Positions 9,235-19,831 of a stretch of DNA of 64,000 bases are shown piece by piece (the stretch's first letter is position 1; each line of letters opens with the position of its first letter). Source of the DNA: Takakia lepidozioides. Its lineage: Eukaryota; Streptophyta; Takakiopsida; Takakiales; Takakiaceae. The notes below the pieces were generated by a model. That model did no database searches. It saw only the letters and a program-made list of their open reading frames with translations, and was not told the origin of the DNA. The translations under genes and the position numbers were made by a program. The stretch is from assembly GCA_030704615.1 (NCBI GenBank), contig CM060731.1, positions 82,194,756 to 82,258,755 of the forward strand, written 5' to 3'.

Positions 9235-11180
9235 TCTATGCAGTGAAGAAATTCAGGCATTACCTATTGGGCAAGAAGTTTATGTTCTATGTGGATCACC
9301 AGGCTCTGATATACCTGGTAAACAAACCTCTGATAAGCGGAAGAATAGCAAGATGGTTGATAATCTTGCACGAGTTTGAGTTCGAGGTTGTTTACAAGCC
9401 TGGGAGACTGCATCTTGTGGCGGATCATTTGTCACGATTGTCAACAGGAGAACCAGCCACAGGAATAGATGATCAATTACCAGATGCGAGTCTCTTTGCA
9501 GTGGAGGTGCAGGGAAGTGCAGATGACTGGTTAGATTGGCAATGGCCAATCAGATACTACCTTGCTCATGGTCAGTGCCCACCTAGTTATGGTAAGGAGC
9601 AGAGGAAGAGAATCGCTATCAAAGCTTTACCTTATACTATGGTAGGAAGCAGAATGTATAAGTTAGGACGTGATGGAGTACTAAAACGATGCTTGTACCA
9701 CCATGAAGTAAATAAAGTTTTGGCGGAAGTTCATAAAGGAGTGGTTGGAGGTCATTTTGGAGAAGAAACTACCAGTAGAAAGATACTACTCGCAGGATAC
9801 TGGTGGCCTACTTTGTTCAAAGATGTACACGAGTATTGTCAGAAGTGTGATGAATGTCAGAGGCTAGGACCTTTGCAGAGATCTGGAAGGATGGCCTTGC
9901 ATCCTACAATGCCTACAGAACCATTTCAGAAATGGGGACTAGACTTTGTTGGACCAATTAACCCACCATCCAAGAATACACGAAACAGGTACATAATTAC
10001 AGCCACTGATTATACTACAAAGTGGGTGGAAGCTAAAGCTTTGAGGGACAACACAGCCAAGTCCACAGCAAGGTTCCTGTACGAGAACATACTTACACGA
10101 TTTGGCTGTCCCTTAGAATTTATCAGTGATCAAGGAAGTCACTTCATGAATGCGACCATTGAGTTGTTGACTAAAGAGTTTATGATTGTGCATAGAAAGA
10201 GTACAACATATTACCCACAGGGTAATGGGCAGGCAGAGGCTACCAACAAAATACTATGTACTATCTTGGCTAAGATAGTCAATGCAAACAGAACGGATTG
10301 GGATACAAAGCTGCTGACAGTCTTGTGGTCATATAGGACTTCATATAAAGTCACCACTAAGTATACACCATTCCAATTAGTTTATGGTATGGAAGCCTTA
10401 CTTCCAGTGGAATTCCTGTTACCTACCATGAGAACGGAGTGGGGAAAAAGAATGGAATTGCAAGACTCCATCAAGGTCAGGAAACATGAATTATACCATG
10501 TGGAAGAAGTACGTGCTGATGCAGCTGATAATATGACCAGAATTCAGATGAAGCGAAAGGAACAGTTTGATGAAGGCAAGTTAAAGACTTTTAAGACGGG
10601 GGATTTGGTTCTATGGTTGCAGAAGAAAGGAAAGATTCAAGCTTCTAAGCTTAAATCACCGTGGAAAGGACCTTATGTCATACAAAAGATGTATGATAAC
10701 AACACCGCCATGTTACAAACCATTAAAAAAGAAATGCTGGGAAGAGTCAATGCAAATAAGTTGAAGGGGTACAGTGGTATCCATGACAAACCCTTGCAGC
10801 ATGATTTGCATGTTGAACCGCAAGAGCAGTCACGGGCTGCACCAGTGTTACGAACGGAGTATGGAACACTTGTCGCTAGGCCCAGCATATATGACCAGGG
10901 TGGGCAAAACAAACGTAACACATCCTATCACAGCCCATCAAGGCAAAGCACAGCACATCACACAGCCCATCACGACGTGACACAGCCTATCACAGCCCAT
11001 CACAACGTGACACAGCCTATCACAGCCCATCACGACGTGACACAGCCTATCACAGCCCATCACAACGTGACACAGCCTATCACAGCCCAGCACGGCGCAA
11101 CACAGCCTATCACAACCTACCACAGCGTGTCACAGCCTATCACAGCTTACCACAGTGCATCACAGCCTATCACAGCGTAA
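9225..11180 (+). CDS. pol: Pol, C-terminal part: RNase H and integrase
   Basis: It continues RNase H (DHQALIYL near residue 25). The integrase has a HHCC zinc finger (H...H, then CQKCDECQ, near 9733-9865) and a DDE core (LDFVGP, ISDQGSHF, PQGNGQAE). No chromodomain follows. The last 85 residues are encoded by a 30-bp minisatellite and repeat the words TQPITAHH. The frame is displaced from the RT frame by an apparent one-base deletion, so this copy would not make full Pol. Confidence 0.9.
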   Translation: MAMIYAVKKFRHYLLGKKFMFYVDHQALIYLVNKPLISGRIARWLIILHEFEFEVVYKPGRLHLVADHLSRLSTGEPATGIDDQLPDASLFAVEVQGSADDWLDWQWPIRYYLAHGQCPPSYGKEQRKRIAIKALPYTMVGSRMYKLGRDGVLKRCLYHHEVNKVLAEVHKGVVGGHFGEETTSRKILLAGYWWPTLFKDVHEYCQKCDECQRLGPLQRSGRMALHPTMPTEPFQKWGLDFVGPINPPSKNTRNRYIITATDYTTKWVEAKALRDNTAKSTARFLYENILTRFGCPLEFISDQGSHFMNATIELLTKEFMIVHRKSTTYYPQGNGQAEATNKILCTILAKIVNANRTDWDTKLLTVLWSYRTSYKVTTKYTPFQLVYGMEALLPVEFLLPTMRTEWGKRMELQDSIKVRKHELYHVEEVRADAADNMTRIQMKRKEQFDEGKLKTFKTGDLVLWLQKKGKIQASKLKSPWKGPYVIQKMYDNNTAMLQTIKKEMLGRVNANKLKGYSGIHDKPLQHDLHVEPQEQSRAAPVLRTEYGTLVARPSIYDQGGQNKRNTSYHSPSRQSTAHHTAHHDVTQPITAHHNVTQPITAHHDVTQPITAHHNVTQPITAQHGATQPITTYHSVSQPITAYHSASQPITA

Positions 11181-11215
11181 CACAGTAAGACACAGCCTGT
11201 CACAGCTCAACACAG
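10920..11215 (+). repeat. 30-bp minisatellite at the 3' end of integrase
   Basis: Units of about 30 bp built from CACAGCCTATCACAGCCCAT and ACGACGTGA-type words repeat about eight times and stay in frame with integrase until the stop. The CACAG core is the same as in the LTR satellite. Confidence 0.9.
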
Positions 11216-11785
11216 CCTACTAAAGTTACACGATCCATAGAATCAGTGACAAGTGGACGCATAATAACTTCAGGAAAATGGCTGACGGAAGAGGAAACGG
11301 AAATTACTTTAAAAATAGACACGTGGAGGTCAGGGCGCGACACACAGCCGAGAAGGAAGTGCAAGAATAGGTGTCAAAAAGAAAGAGGACAAGAACGGCC
11401 GTCAAAAGGGATGAAAGGCGGGCCCATTAATGAGTACGGAAAAAGGGAAACGGAACGAACGGCAAGTACAGAAAAGCGGAATTCTTGTCACATGTGTGAT
11501 CCTAGTGGACTATCCAACAGGGAAAGTCCACTAAAGAAGATAAAATCTAAAATCCAGTCACAGCGGATACAGCCAATAGAAAACCAGAGAAAGGATCAAG
11601 AAAATGGAGGGAAATTGAGCGCAAGAGGCGGCGTCGTTCTGAGTAACGGGCGTCTCGACAGGACAGACCATCAATGCTATACCTTGGAAACTATGGAGGA
11701 ACTAACAGACTATACGCTCGCAATATTACTTACGCAGTGACATAGACACGAAAAGACAGAGCAGAGCTTTTCTCTTGAGCGATGC
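11181..11785 (+). other. Spacer between pol and the env-position ORF
   Basis: About 600 bp. It holds a Lys/Arg/Glu-rich open frame (11246-11740) without known motifs and a 9-bp hairpin (TAGTGGACT at 11503-11511, reverse complement at 11525-11533). A splice acceptor for the downstream ORF could lie here; none is obvious. Confidence 0.4.
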
Positions 11786-14700
11786 TTGCAAGCCCCGCAG
11801 GCTTACAAGAAATTACCCATAGCTTTCTGCGGCAACCATACGTTTATGCTTTGTGCACTACAGGCATTCCTGCAGTTGTTACAGCCAAAACAGTTCTGTG
11901 AGTCTAAAATGAAGAGAGTGAGAGGAATGGAGGAAATCAGGGTGAAGAGCACCACAATTCTGCAGAAACAAACGATTGCTACCCCACAGGCGATACAGAT
12001 ACTGGAGGAGCTGAGATTGCAAGGATTGCAAAGCCTAGATTGGACACTACACCATAGACAGTACATGTTACAATTTTTGCAGAACTTTGAGCCAAGGACA
12101 GGAACAACAACGGTGAAGGGAGTTGAATTAATGATTACTCCCCTATACCTCCAGCAATTGTTTCGATTGCCAGCAGGTCAGGTGCATGTGGAGGAACACA
12201 GGGCAAGACTGCAAATAGGGGACTTATTCCAAGAAGGGAGTTTCTTTAAAACTCAGGGTTATGCTTGTACCAAGGCTGTGTACCCAGGGTTAAAAGAGGT
12301 AGGCCAGGTATTGAACGTTCTGATTGCCATGAAACAGAACCAACAGTATTTGAGCAGATCCTTCACGAAGGAAATACTCAAAGGCCTGAAGGGACAAGAG
12401 GTACAATGGGCGGACATAATGTACAACGCACTGGTAGAGGAGATGAAAAGATTACAAGGTACTACCGCAAAGTCTCCTATCATAGTGTCTGGCCTAATCA
12501 TTGCTCAAATAATCCTTGATTCTGGCATACTTGATGCACAAGAAAGGAAGGAAATGGGAGTGTTTGAGCCAGAAACAACTGCAATGGAAGAGCAAGGCTC
12601 TTCACACAGTGAGGGTGGACTAGCATGGCAACCCGAGACTAAGAGGCAGAGACGGGGAAAGACTGTAGTGGCGGATCCACTGGCTTCACGGACTCCGCAT
12701 GATAATGTTTCCCAAGCTCATGGTCAGGAAGGGGCACAGCAGCACAGAGAAATGCTATTACTGGAAGCAGGACCTTCAGAGAGGGAGGAGGAAGTTACTT
12801 CTGTATCACAACCACCACAGCCAGCTGATCGACTTGTTACAAGGTCACAAGTTATCCATGCAGCTCAACCAGAAATAATTGATTTGGAAAAAGAAGGGTT
12901 AGATATTCCAACTACAGAACAGATAGTAGCAGAAATGGAGAAGGGGGACCTTCTCTATGAATATTCTGGTCTGGTCAAGGAGACAGAGATCCCAGAGGTG
13001 CAACAGTTGCCCAAGGGAAATCCCGAGGTGCAAATAATACATACACCTGTGTCGGAGGTACCACAGGCGGAAGGTCATGACACTGTAGCACCGGTGATAG
13101 ATGAAGTAGTTCAAGAAGAAAATCCGGTGGGACAATGGCCTGAATGGTTCGTGAGACATCACACTGTTGAAGATCAGGAGGAAGAGCAGCAACCTCACCA
13201 TGATGACCCTCAACAGGCAATGCTGATGAGTTCCATAGGCAGGACACTTAATTTGTTGGGGACTTATGTCAAATCCCATGTTCCAATTACCCAATTGACA
13301 GCCTTGAGAGAGGAACTCAGGAAGGAGTTTGAGGCTCGACTAGCCACTGAGTGTGCAAACAAGGTCGATGAAGAGGTCACTCTCAAGATGAAGCAGGACT
13401 TGGGAAATACAGAAATGGCTTTGCAATTGGCCAAGGAACAATTGATTGAGGCAGGCCTCGCGCAAGACCAGTTGCACGAAGCACATAAGCAACAGCTATA
13501 CCAAATGCAGGTGCAGCATGAAAGCAAGTTGCAAGAACTGAATGCACTACATACGGAGTTGCAGACAGTGCATAATAGGATGGCGATACAATGTGCTACA
13601 TTTACAACTATGCTTGACCAATCTACAAAAGAAATAAACAGTCAAGCGGAAAAATGTACGAAGGCAGAAGAAGAGAATGTTGAGCAAATGAAGCTCATTG
13701 TCGATATGAAGAATACAATCTGTCGCAATGAAGATACTTTCAAGCAATACAGGCAGATTGAAGCTGATCAAGAGAAGCACATCGTGGAGTTGCAACAAAC
13801 CATCATGGCCAATAGAAATGAAATCACGGTCAATAACAAGGCTTGGAAGGAAGCCAATAATCTACTTGCTGCTTATGCGCAATTGGTTGAACCTCAGGCG
13901 AAGCGCATGGAGGCTTTACAACAGCAGTTGGAATTGTACAAGCTAAGAGAGGAGCAAACTCTCAGGGGAACCACAAGCAACTTGGTGGATAACAGCCTTA
14001 TGCAGGTCTGGTTAACACAAGGGCCAGTAGAGGGCAAAGCACCACGGAAGCTCACCCAAAGCGAGATGAATGAGCTCAGGCTGCAGGTGCAGAACATTGC
14101 CACAACTACTATAGACAATGTCTATAGTAGGATAGCAGAGTTACAAGAGGATGTAGACGGACTCCAGACTCAAGTGGAAGACCTCACTTCAAACATCGAC
14201 CAAAGAGTCTATATCCCTCAGGAACAGCTAATGGCTTCTTATTTACAAGCCAGAACTTTGGCTTTTCAGTCTTCACAGGAGGTGCAGGAGATGCCAATGA
14301 TACAAGAGCCAGTACCACCACCACCACAACAAGTCACTGTACCAGTAGCTGAACCTGTGGTTACTACAACCACACCACAGCCACCACAGCCGGAGGTATG
14401 GGGCAATGCCGCTTTTAACCCACCTAAAACTCCAGCTGCAAGGGAGTACAATAGGGCTATGATTATGCCCTTCAACCAAATTCCCATCATGTTGGATTTG
14501 GCTTGGAAAGAATTTAGTCCTCCGCAGTCATTCGCACATTACTACCAAATCATGCGTATTTGGCTGCCAGTGGCAACTAGGACTAAAGTTCTTCCGAACA
14601 ATCGACATATTGAAGATCATCACTTTGCACAATACTGGCACGAGGCAGGTACCATGTTGAGGGAATTGATTGCTTTCCAGGTTGTACATGGACTCATTTA

Positions 14701-15467
14701 TACCAAGACCAAGGAGATAGCAAGTATTGTCATGGGGTGCAGGTTATACTACGCTGCTTGTTTTCTGGTACGTTACCACATTGAGCAACAAAAGATGCAA
14801 ACACGCTTTCTGAGTTATTCCAGTGGAGATCATTGGGTATTACCTTCGGTGCCACCTCATATGTACCTATATGACCCAAAAGTTATGATGCAAAAGGATT
14901 CTCAAATTCGTTCATGGTTTCAAGCGGCCTGGAACCATTTGTCAACACAGAAATTCGGCATTGATGACATTTCTATAAGGGACATGTGGCATGGAAGTAC
15001 TTGCACGCTGCACCAGTAATTGGTACCCCACTCACCTGGACAGACAAGGAGCTCAGTGTCTACACCAATTTTGCTGTTCAGCGGTTACACCAAGTTGTAA
15101 AATACAAACTTCCAGACATGGTAGGACGGCATTGTATGCCCCAGATGATTCCACAAAAAAGTTCGAAAATTAAAACACCTGAGAGGCGATGAGGATTCTG
15201 ATACAACTGTTTCTTCACCGAATTCTTTTGACATGGGAGAAGACTATGCAATTCAGATGGCAGAGAAGAAGCGACGGGGGTCTCCTATGCTGGAAAGGTT
15301 ACCTCGATATCAGCCTCCAGAGGGCCTCACTTATCCAGGTAGTGATCAACCATCTCCGTCAACCAGAGACAGACCTCGGGCTCGTACACACAGTCCGCCA
15401 CGAAACTCTCAACGTCAAGAAGGTGCTCACTCACAAAGGTTTGCTAGTCGAAATCAGTAAACCGTGA
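11786..15467 (+). pseudogene. Large env-position ORF with coiled coil, frameshifted near its end
   Basis: One frame runs 11786-15019 (1077 aa). It probably continues in a second frame (about 14986-15182) and a third (about 15190-15460), which ends with a Pro/Arg/Ser-rich tail. The N-terminal 270 residues have a globular look (LITPLYLQQLFRLP). Residues 270-500 are acidic and Pro/Gln-rich. About 510-740 is a long Gln/Glu/Lys coiled coil, and a Trp/Tyr-rich C-terminal domain follows (about 870-1070). No transmembrane segment or signal peptide is seen, so it is not a typical envelope protein. Tat-type elements often carry an extra ORF here. The function is unknown. Confidence 0.6.
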
Positions 15468-15481
15468 GGACACGACTTTTT

Positions 15482-15495
15482 GAGGGGGGAAGGGG
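15482..15495 (+). promoter_or_regulatory. Polypurine tract
   Basis: GAGGGGGGAAGGGG lies three bases before the 3' LTR, the usual place for the plus-strand primer. Confidence 0.9.
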
Positions 15496-15498
15496 TAA

Positions 15499-16480
15499 TG
15501 TTAGAGGACTGTCGGGGACTTAGACACTTATACGGGATCTGTAGGGTACCCTTAATTTTTGCACAGACCAAGACCAACAGGAGCCTTAGGGGTGACAGCA
15601 GCGCACTGTAGAGGGGGGTTACACAGCCGTCACAGTCGTCACAGCCGACACAGCCAACACAGCCCGTCACAGTCGACACAGCCAACACAGTCGTCACAGT
15701 CGTCACAGCCGACACAGCCGACACAGCCGTCATAGTCGTCACAGCAAACACAGCCAACACAGCCGACACAGCCCGACACAGCCAAACACAGTCGCACAGC
15801 CAGTCACAGCCCGTCACAGTTTCACACAGCCAGTCACAGCTTGACACAGTTGTCACGATCATAGGGAACGAAAAGTAGGACAGGGAACGACTGTGGGGAA
15901 CAACACCTGCGAAGGGAACATGTTAGTTCACAGACGACGGTTAGTGAGGGAAACGGTTAGAACCGTGGATAGGAAGATAAAGGGAGAAACGGGGAATTGA
16001 GGGACATCATTCGGAGGAGGACTTCTTGGTGATAGAGGAGAGGGGATCGGGCAGAGATGAAGAACGGAAGTGAAGATAGAGAGATGATGAGTAGATGCTT
16101 GATATATGCAAGGCTGTAATGATATTGTAGAGTAGATTAGAGACACAATGGCTTCGGCCTGATACCTGATAAATCATAATCGGATACTTTTACGATACAA
16201 TCACACTGTGTAGAGAGATCTGAGTGAAACTGTGGAATGAATGGATGAGTTGATGGAATCCAATAGATTGATAAAGCAAACTGATACTTAATTATCAATG
16301 GTAAGATAGTTAACATGAATACCAAAAGAGAAACAAATAGGAAACACCCCCATGATACACTAGCTGTAGGTCATGACTGATTGTTCTGCGCGGGCTGAGT
16401 ACTTAGAGATTTCCAACTCTTCAATCTTGGAGTTTCCGCCTCGAATAGCGAAGGGATGGGTGAGTAAAAGCCGCGCGACA
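15499..16480 (+). repeat. 3' LTR (982 bp)
   Basis: It has the same ends as the 5' LTR and a shorter CACAG minisatellite (about 15621-15850). Confidence 0.95.
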
Positions 16481-16485
16481 TGCAT
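16481..16485. repeat. Target site duplication, right copy
   Basis: TGCAT, identical to 3509-3513. Confidence 0.9.
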
Positions 16486-17062
16486 TCCGGACGAGGTGAT
16501 CCTCAATGACAAACTGGGAGAGGACGATGTTGGAGTTCTTGTCACCAGAATACTTTCTGAAGGTTCTGGATTCTTGATATCTCTTGTAAAATGGCCTTTA
16601 ACAAAAACACGACTTTTGGAAAGTGGGAAACTACTCTCAAATGATATGGAGAATTTTTTTAGATCCTTTGACAGTATCTTGTACGAAGATCACGAGGCAG
16701 GTGTGAAGAAAGGGGCGTATCGGCATTTTACGAGAAAGAAGAGGCATCGAGATTTGGAACACTCCAAAACAAAAATGAAGAATCTTACTCTGGAGGAAGT
16801 CCGGTCCGTGAGCAGCAAACCTTGCTGCAGACTTCACTGCTGTCAATATTTCGATTGGCGAAAAACCTTGGTTATCCGTACTTCTTTTTAGGGATCCACT
16901 TTCGATGAGAGGAGAGAACACGGACTGAATGTTTCGAAACGACTTCACATGGTGGAAGGGACCTCTCGCAGGGCATACGTTACGATTGAGGGTGTGGATG
17001 TATATGAGACTGCTTGGTGGACAATTCATGGAATTGGCAGGTCCACAAAGTCTCGATTTTAA
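16486..17062 (+). pseudogene. Transposon-type gene, 3' part, continuation of the gene at 3033
   Basis: In frame with the 5' part once the retrotransposon is ignored. The frame has one TAG (16889-16891) and ends TAA 17060-17062. It reads PDEVILNDKL..., a basic segment, then a Cys-rich KPCCRLHCCQYF motif, FDERREHGL, and YVTIEGVDV.ETAWWTIHGI. This looks like an N-terminal domain found in transposon-derived proteins of seed-free plants; I cannot name the superfamily. The sequence runs on across the TAG without any shift, which argues for a single C-to-T change. Confidence 0.5.
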
Positions 17063-17244
17063 TTCTAAATTTTTGGTAGAGGGCCCATTTATAAGATCAT
17101 AAATAGTAAGTTGGAGGCGAGATAGGCATCCCTCCTTCTCCTCTATATACCTTCTCAGGGCAGCCGGCGCGGCCCTGTTACGCTGCGCTTGAGCCTTCTA
17201 GGTCCGCGCCATGTGTCTATAGCCCCATAGGTGGCACCTGCAAA

Positions 17245-17430
17245 GAGAGGACTTCATAATAATATAGACGCTTCCCAAAGGGAGAGTAAATTATGGTGTC
17301 TCTTCAGCACAAGGGCTACTGCCTTCCAGCTGAAGGTGGACACCTTCATGACACACCAGACCGTGGTTTGAACCCACAACCACATCCAACGTGGTATGTG
17401 CCCATTACCATTGGGCTACATGCTGGTTGT
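17245..17430 (-). mobile_element. tRNA-derived SINE, copy 1
   Basis: Read on the minus strand it has a tRNA-like head: a box-A-like TAGCCCAATGGTAATGGGC and a box B GGGTTCAAACC. A body with AGGTGTCCACC, CTGGAAGGCAGTAGC and CACCATAATTTAC follows. The body matches the plus-strand copy at 18.9-19.1 kb over about 150 bp at roughly 70 percent by eye. Confidence 0.6.
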
Positions 17431-18480
17431 CGACAGGACTTCTATTGAAGCTAGCATAGCTATCAAGCCACTTCACCTTGCAACTATTGTTCCCTTTTAA
17501 GGGTGGACTCTATAAAGTTGGCGCCTGCACATATATCTTCTTTTTGTCGCTCTACAACATTGGTTCCTATTATGTTTAATAATGTTGTACCAATATTGAA
17601 ATTTTGAAATAGTAAACTACTATTGGTATTGAAGTATGGACTAATTGAAGACAAAATCAACACACCACAATCATGGCATTGTAATTTCAAATTTGTATGC
17701 ACAACTATGGCAACATCACCCTAAAAATTATAGCCACTATGAAGGGGCCCGCACAGATGATGTGTAACTACCAAAGACCTTGTCACAAAGATTGGGGGAG
17801 CATTGGTATCTACAAGGTAGGAAAAAATGAATACCAAATTGATCTAGTAGAAGCTAGGTAACTACTATAAGCCTAGGTTTATCGGGGATAACCTATTAAT
17901 AACCGGATATTCTTCTTGGTTGATATCAAGTGACATGGGTAGGTCCTTGATACCAGCGCATATACATGTGCACAGACCATGCAGTATCTTATATACCAGT
18001 ACAACACTGGTTCATACCTCCCTATTGGTCACTCTACATCATGTTTAAATTTCCTTGACCTTCAAAATTTCTCCCAACAAACGCTCGAATATTTTATTCA
18101 GCATAGTTCGATTCATAACAATGTACGCTTATATTTTAAAATCAATATATGAATTTATGCGATTTGTTTGTTTGTTTGTTTTGTCACGTTGAGATGTCCC
18201 AAACCGCGAGGCCCCAGCACTGGTGCTTGGTACCGTTGGAAATCCCTCATCGAGGAAGGGTATTGCACCGGCTTGGTCTCATGATTTTTGGCCCTGCGGT
18301 GTGGGAGATACGGAATTCCAAGTACTTTTGGTCGCTGGAAATTCACACAAAATAGCAAAAATGGCAAAGTGAGCATTCCTGGGACAATGGTTGGAGCCTT
18401 GACGGGAGAGATATCAAAGGAAAGGTCTCCGATTCAAATTTGGTCGTAGGCTCTCTGAAAAAAAAAAATGATTAGATATG
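17431..18480. other. Gene-free stretch
   Basis: AT-rich sequence without a convincing coding frame. A short TTTG run lies at 18163-18180. Around 18190-18440 the sequence looks like a decayed repeat (it has a GATTCAAATTT box-B-like word) but could not be assigned. Confidence 0.5.
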
Positions 18481-18900
18481 GGATTGCACTTGGACTTAGA
18501 TGACACTGGACACTTGGGCCTGTACATGGGAGATGCACTTGGATACATGAATAGAAGATTGCACTTGGGCTTAGATTTCAATTCTTCACACATGGGCCAA
18601 CGGCGTAGGCTACACTAGAGGTCGCACTTGGGCCTCGACATAGGAGACCCACTTGGATGCATAAGAAATTGCACTTGGGCTTAGATTTCAATTCTTCAGA
18701 CATGGGCCTTGACATAGGAGACCCTTACTTGAATACATAGGGGATTGCACTTGGACTTAGATTTCAATTCTTGACACATGGGCGAATGGCGCAGGCTACT
18801 CTAGGCCTAGATCTCCCAAACAAGGGGGTCTCTTGATACATAGGGGATCGGATGATACTGGACACTTGGGCCAACGGCACGGACTACCCTAGTATTTCAA
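18480..18900. repeat. Degenerate minisatellite, units of about 80-130 bp
   Basis: The phrase TTGCACTTGG.CTTAGAT recurs at about 18484, 18568, 18671 and 18748, with shared linkers (TTTCAATTCTTCA, CATGGGCC, ACATAGGAGACCC). Units vary in length. Confidence 0.7.
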
Positions 18901-18904
18901 GTTG

Positions 18905-19090
18905 AAGTCCAATGGTGGTAATGGGCATATCCCACCTTGGAAGACTTGGTCGTGGGTTCAATCCATCAAGATGCAGGTGTCACAAAGGTGTCTACCTTTC
19001 CACCGGAAGGCAATAGCGTCCCTTCGGGATCAAGAGATGCCATAATTTACGCTTCCTTGGGGAGGTGTCATGATATTCGCAATGCAAAGC
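18905..19090 (+). mobile_element. tRNA-derived SINE, copy 2
   Basis: It has a box-A-like AATGGTGGTAATGGGC at 18911 and a box B GGGTTCAATCC at about 18954. The body shares AGGTGTCTACCTTTC, GGAAGGCAATAGC and GCCATAATTTACGC with the minus-strand copy at 17.3 kb. Confidence 0.6.
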
Positions 19091-19831
19091 ATTTGTCATG
19101 GATTGATTTGTAAGGTATATGATGCAATCATATATCAAAAAACAAGAAGCAAAACTTTGAAAAATAAATAGTACATTCATACCATTTTTTTTTTCTTAAA
19201 CACATTAATAATATAAAGCAAACTCGTGATGGAACATAATCAATGTAAATACATCCTTATATTGTGTATATGTATTTCTACTTACAATAGAAAATATGGA
19301 GAAAATCTCTTTTATATTTTATCTCATTTGTATTTCCATGGAAACACCAACCCCAACAACAGGGCCCTTGAAGGGGAAATTAAACCTCTTTTCGGGGCCA
19401 TGAAGGCAAAGCTCTTATGTTGCTTTGACAAAATAGAGGTAAAACATTGTGAAGGTATACAACAAGATAAATATACAGCTACATAGTGGGTCTCTAGCGG
19501 GTGGCTCATCGTTAGGTCATCACCTCTGCTGCTGGAAAACCTTACATGCGAAGCAGATGGCTCTTCGCCATTACAGGAGCTATTTATGATCATCGACATG
19601 TAAGCGGGTGACAATATTCTTGTGTCACTCCTTAGTACATTTGTAGTTGTACATCCAATCGATTTGCTCTTATTTATACTAACTTCGCTTGGCGTCGTCT
19701 CTCTCTCTCTTTCTATAACACTATAGATTAGATTATTGAATGTTTTCTCCATATTCGATCTCATATACATTTTGTATTTTGATACAACCCATTCAAGTCT
19801 CATCCAATCGAGCACCCACTTCAAGTTCTTC

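Larger units (their letters stand above)
3514..16480 (+). mobile_element. Ty3/gypsy LTR retrotransposon, nearly full length, about 13 kb
   Basis: Two LTRs (3514-4605 and 15499-16480) start TGTTAG and end GCGACA. They are flanked by a perfect TGCAT duplication (3509-3513 and 16481-16485). A primer-binding-like site follows the left LTR and a polypurine tract precedes the right LTR. Internal order is leader ORF, gag, protease-RT, RNase H-integrase, then a large extra ORF in the env position. The pol order PR-RT-RH-IN defines Ty3/gypsy, and no chromodomain is seen. The extra ORFs before gag and after pol recall the Tat/Ogre group. Outside the satellite part the LTRs differ at only a handful of bases, so the insertion is young, yet pol carries a frameshift and the env-position ORF at least two breaks. 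This copy is probably not autonomous. Confidence 0.95.

Noticed and set aside
10920-11215. CRISPR-like regular repeats
   Set aside because: Units of about 30 bp are contiguous, without unique spacers, and lie in a eukaryotic retrotransposon; this is a minisatellite.
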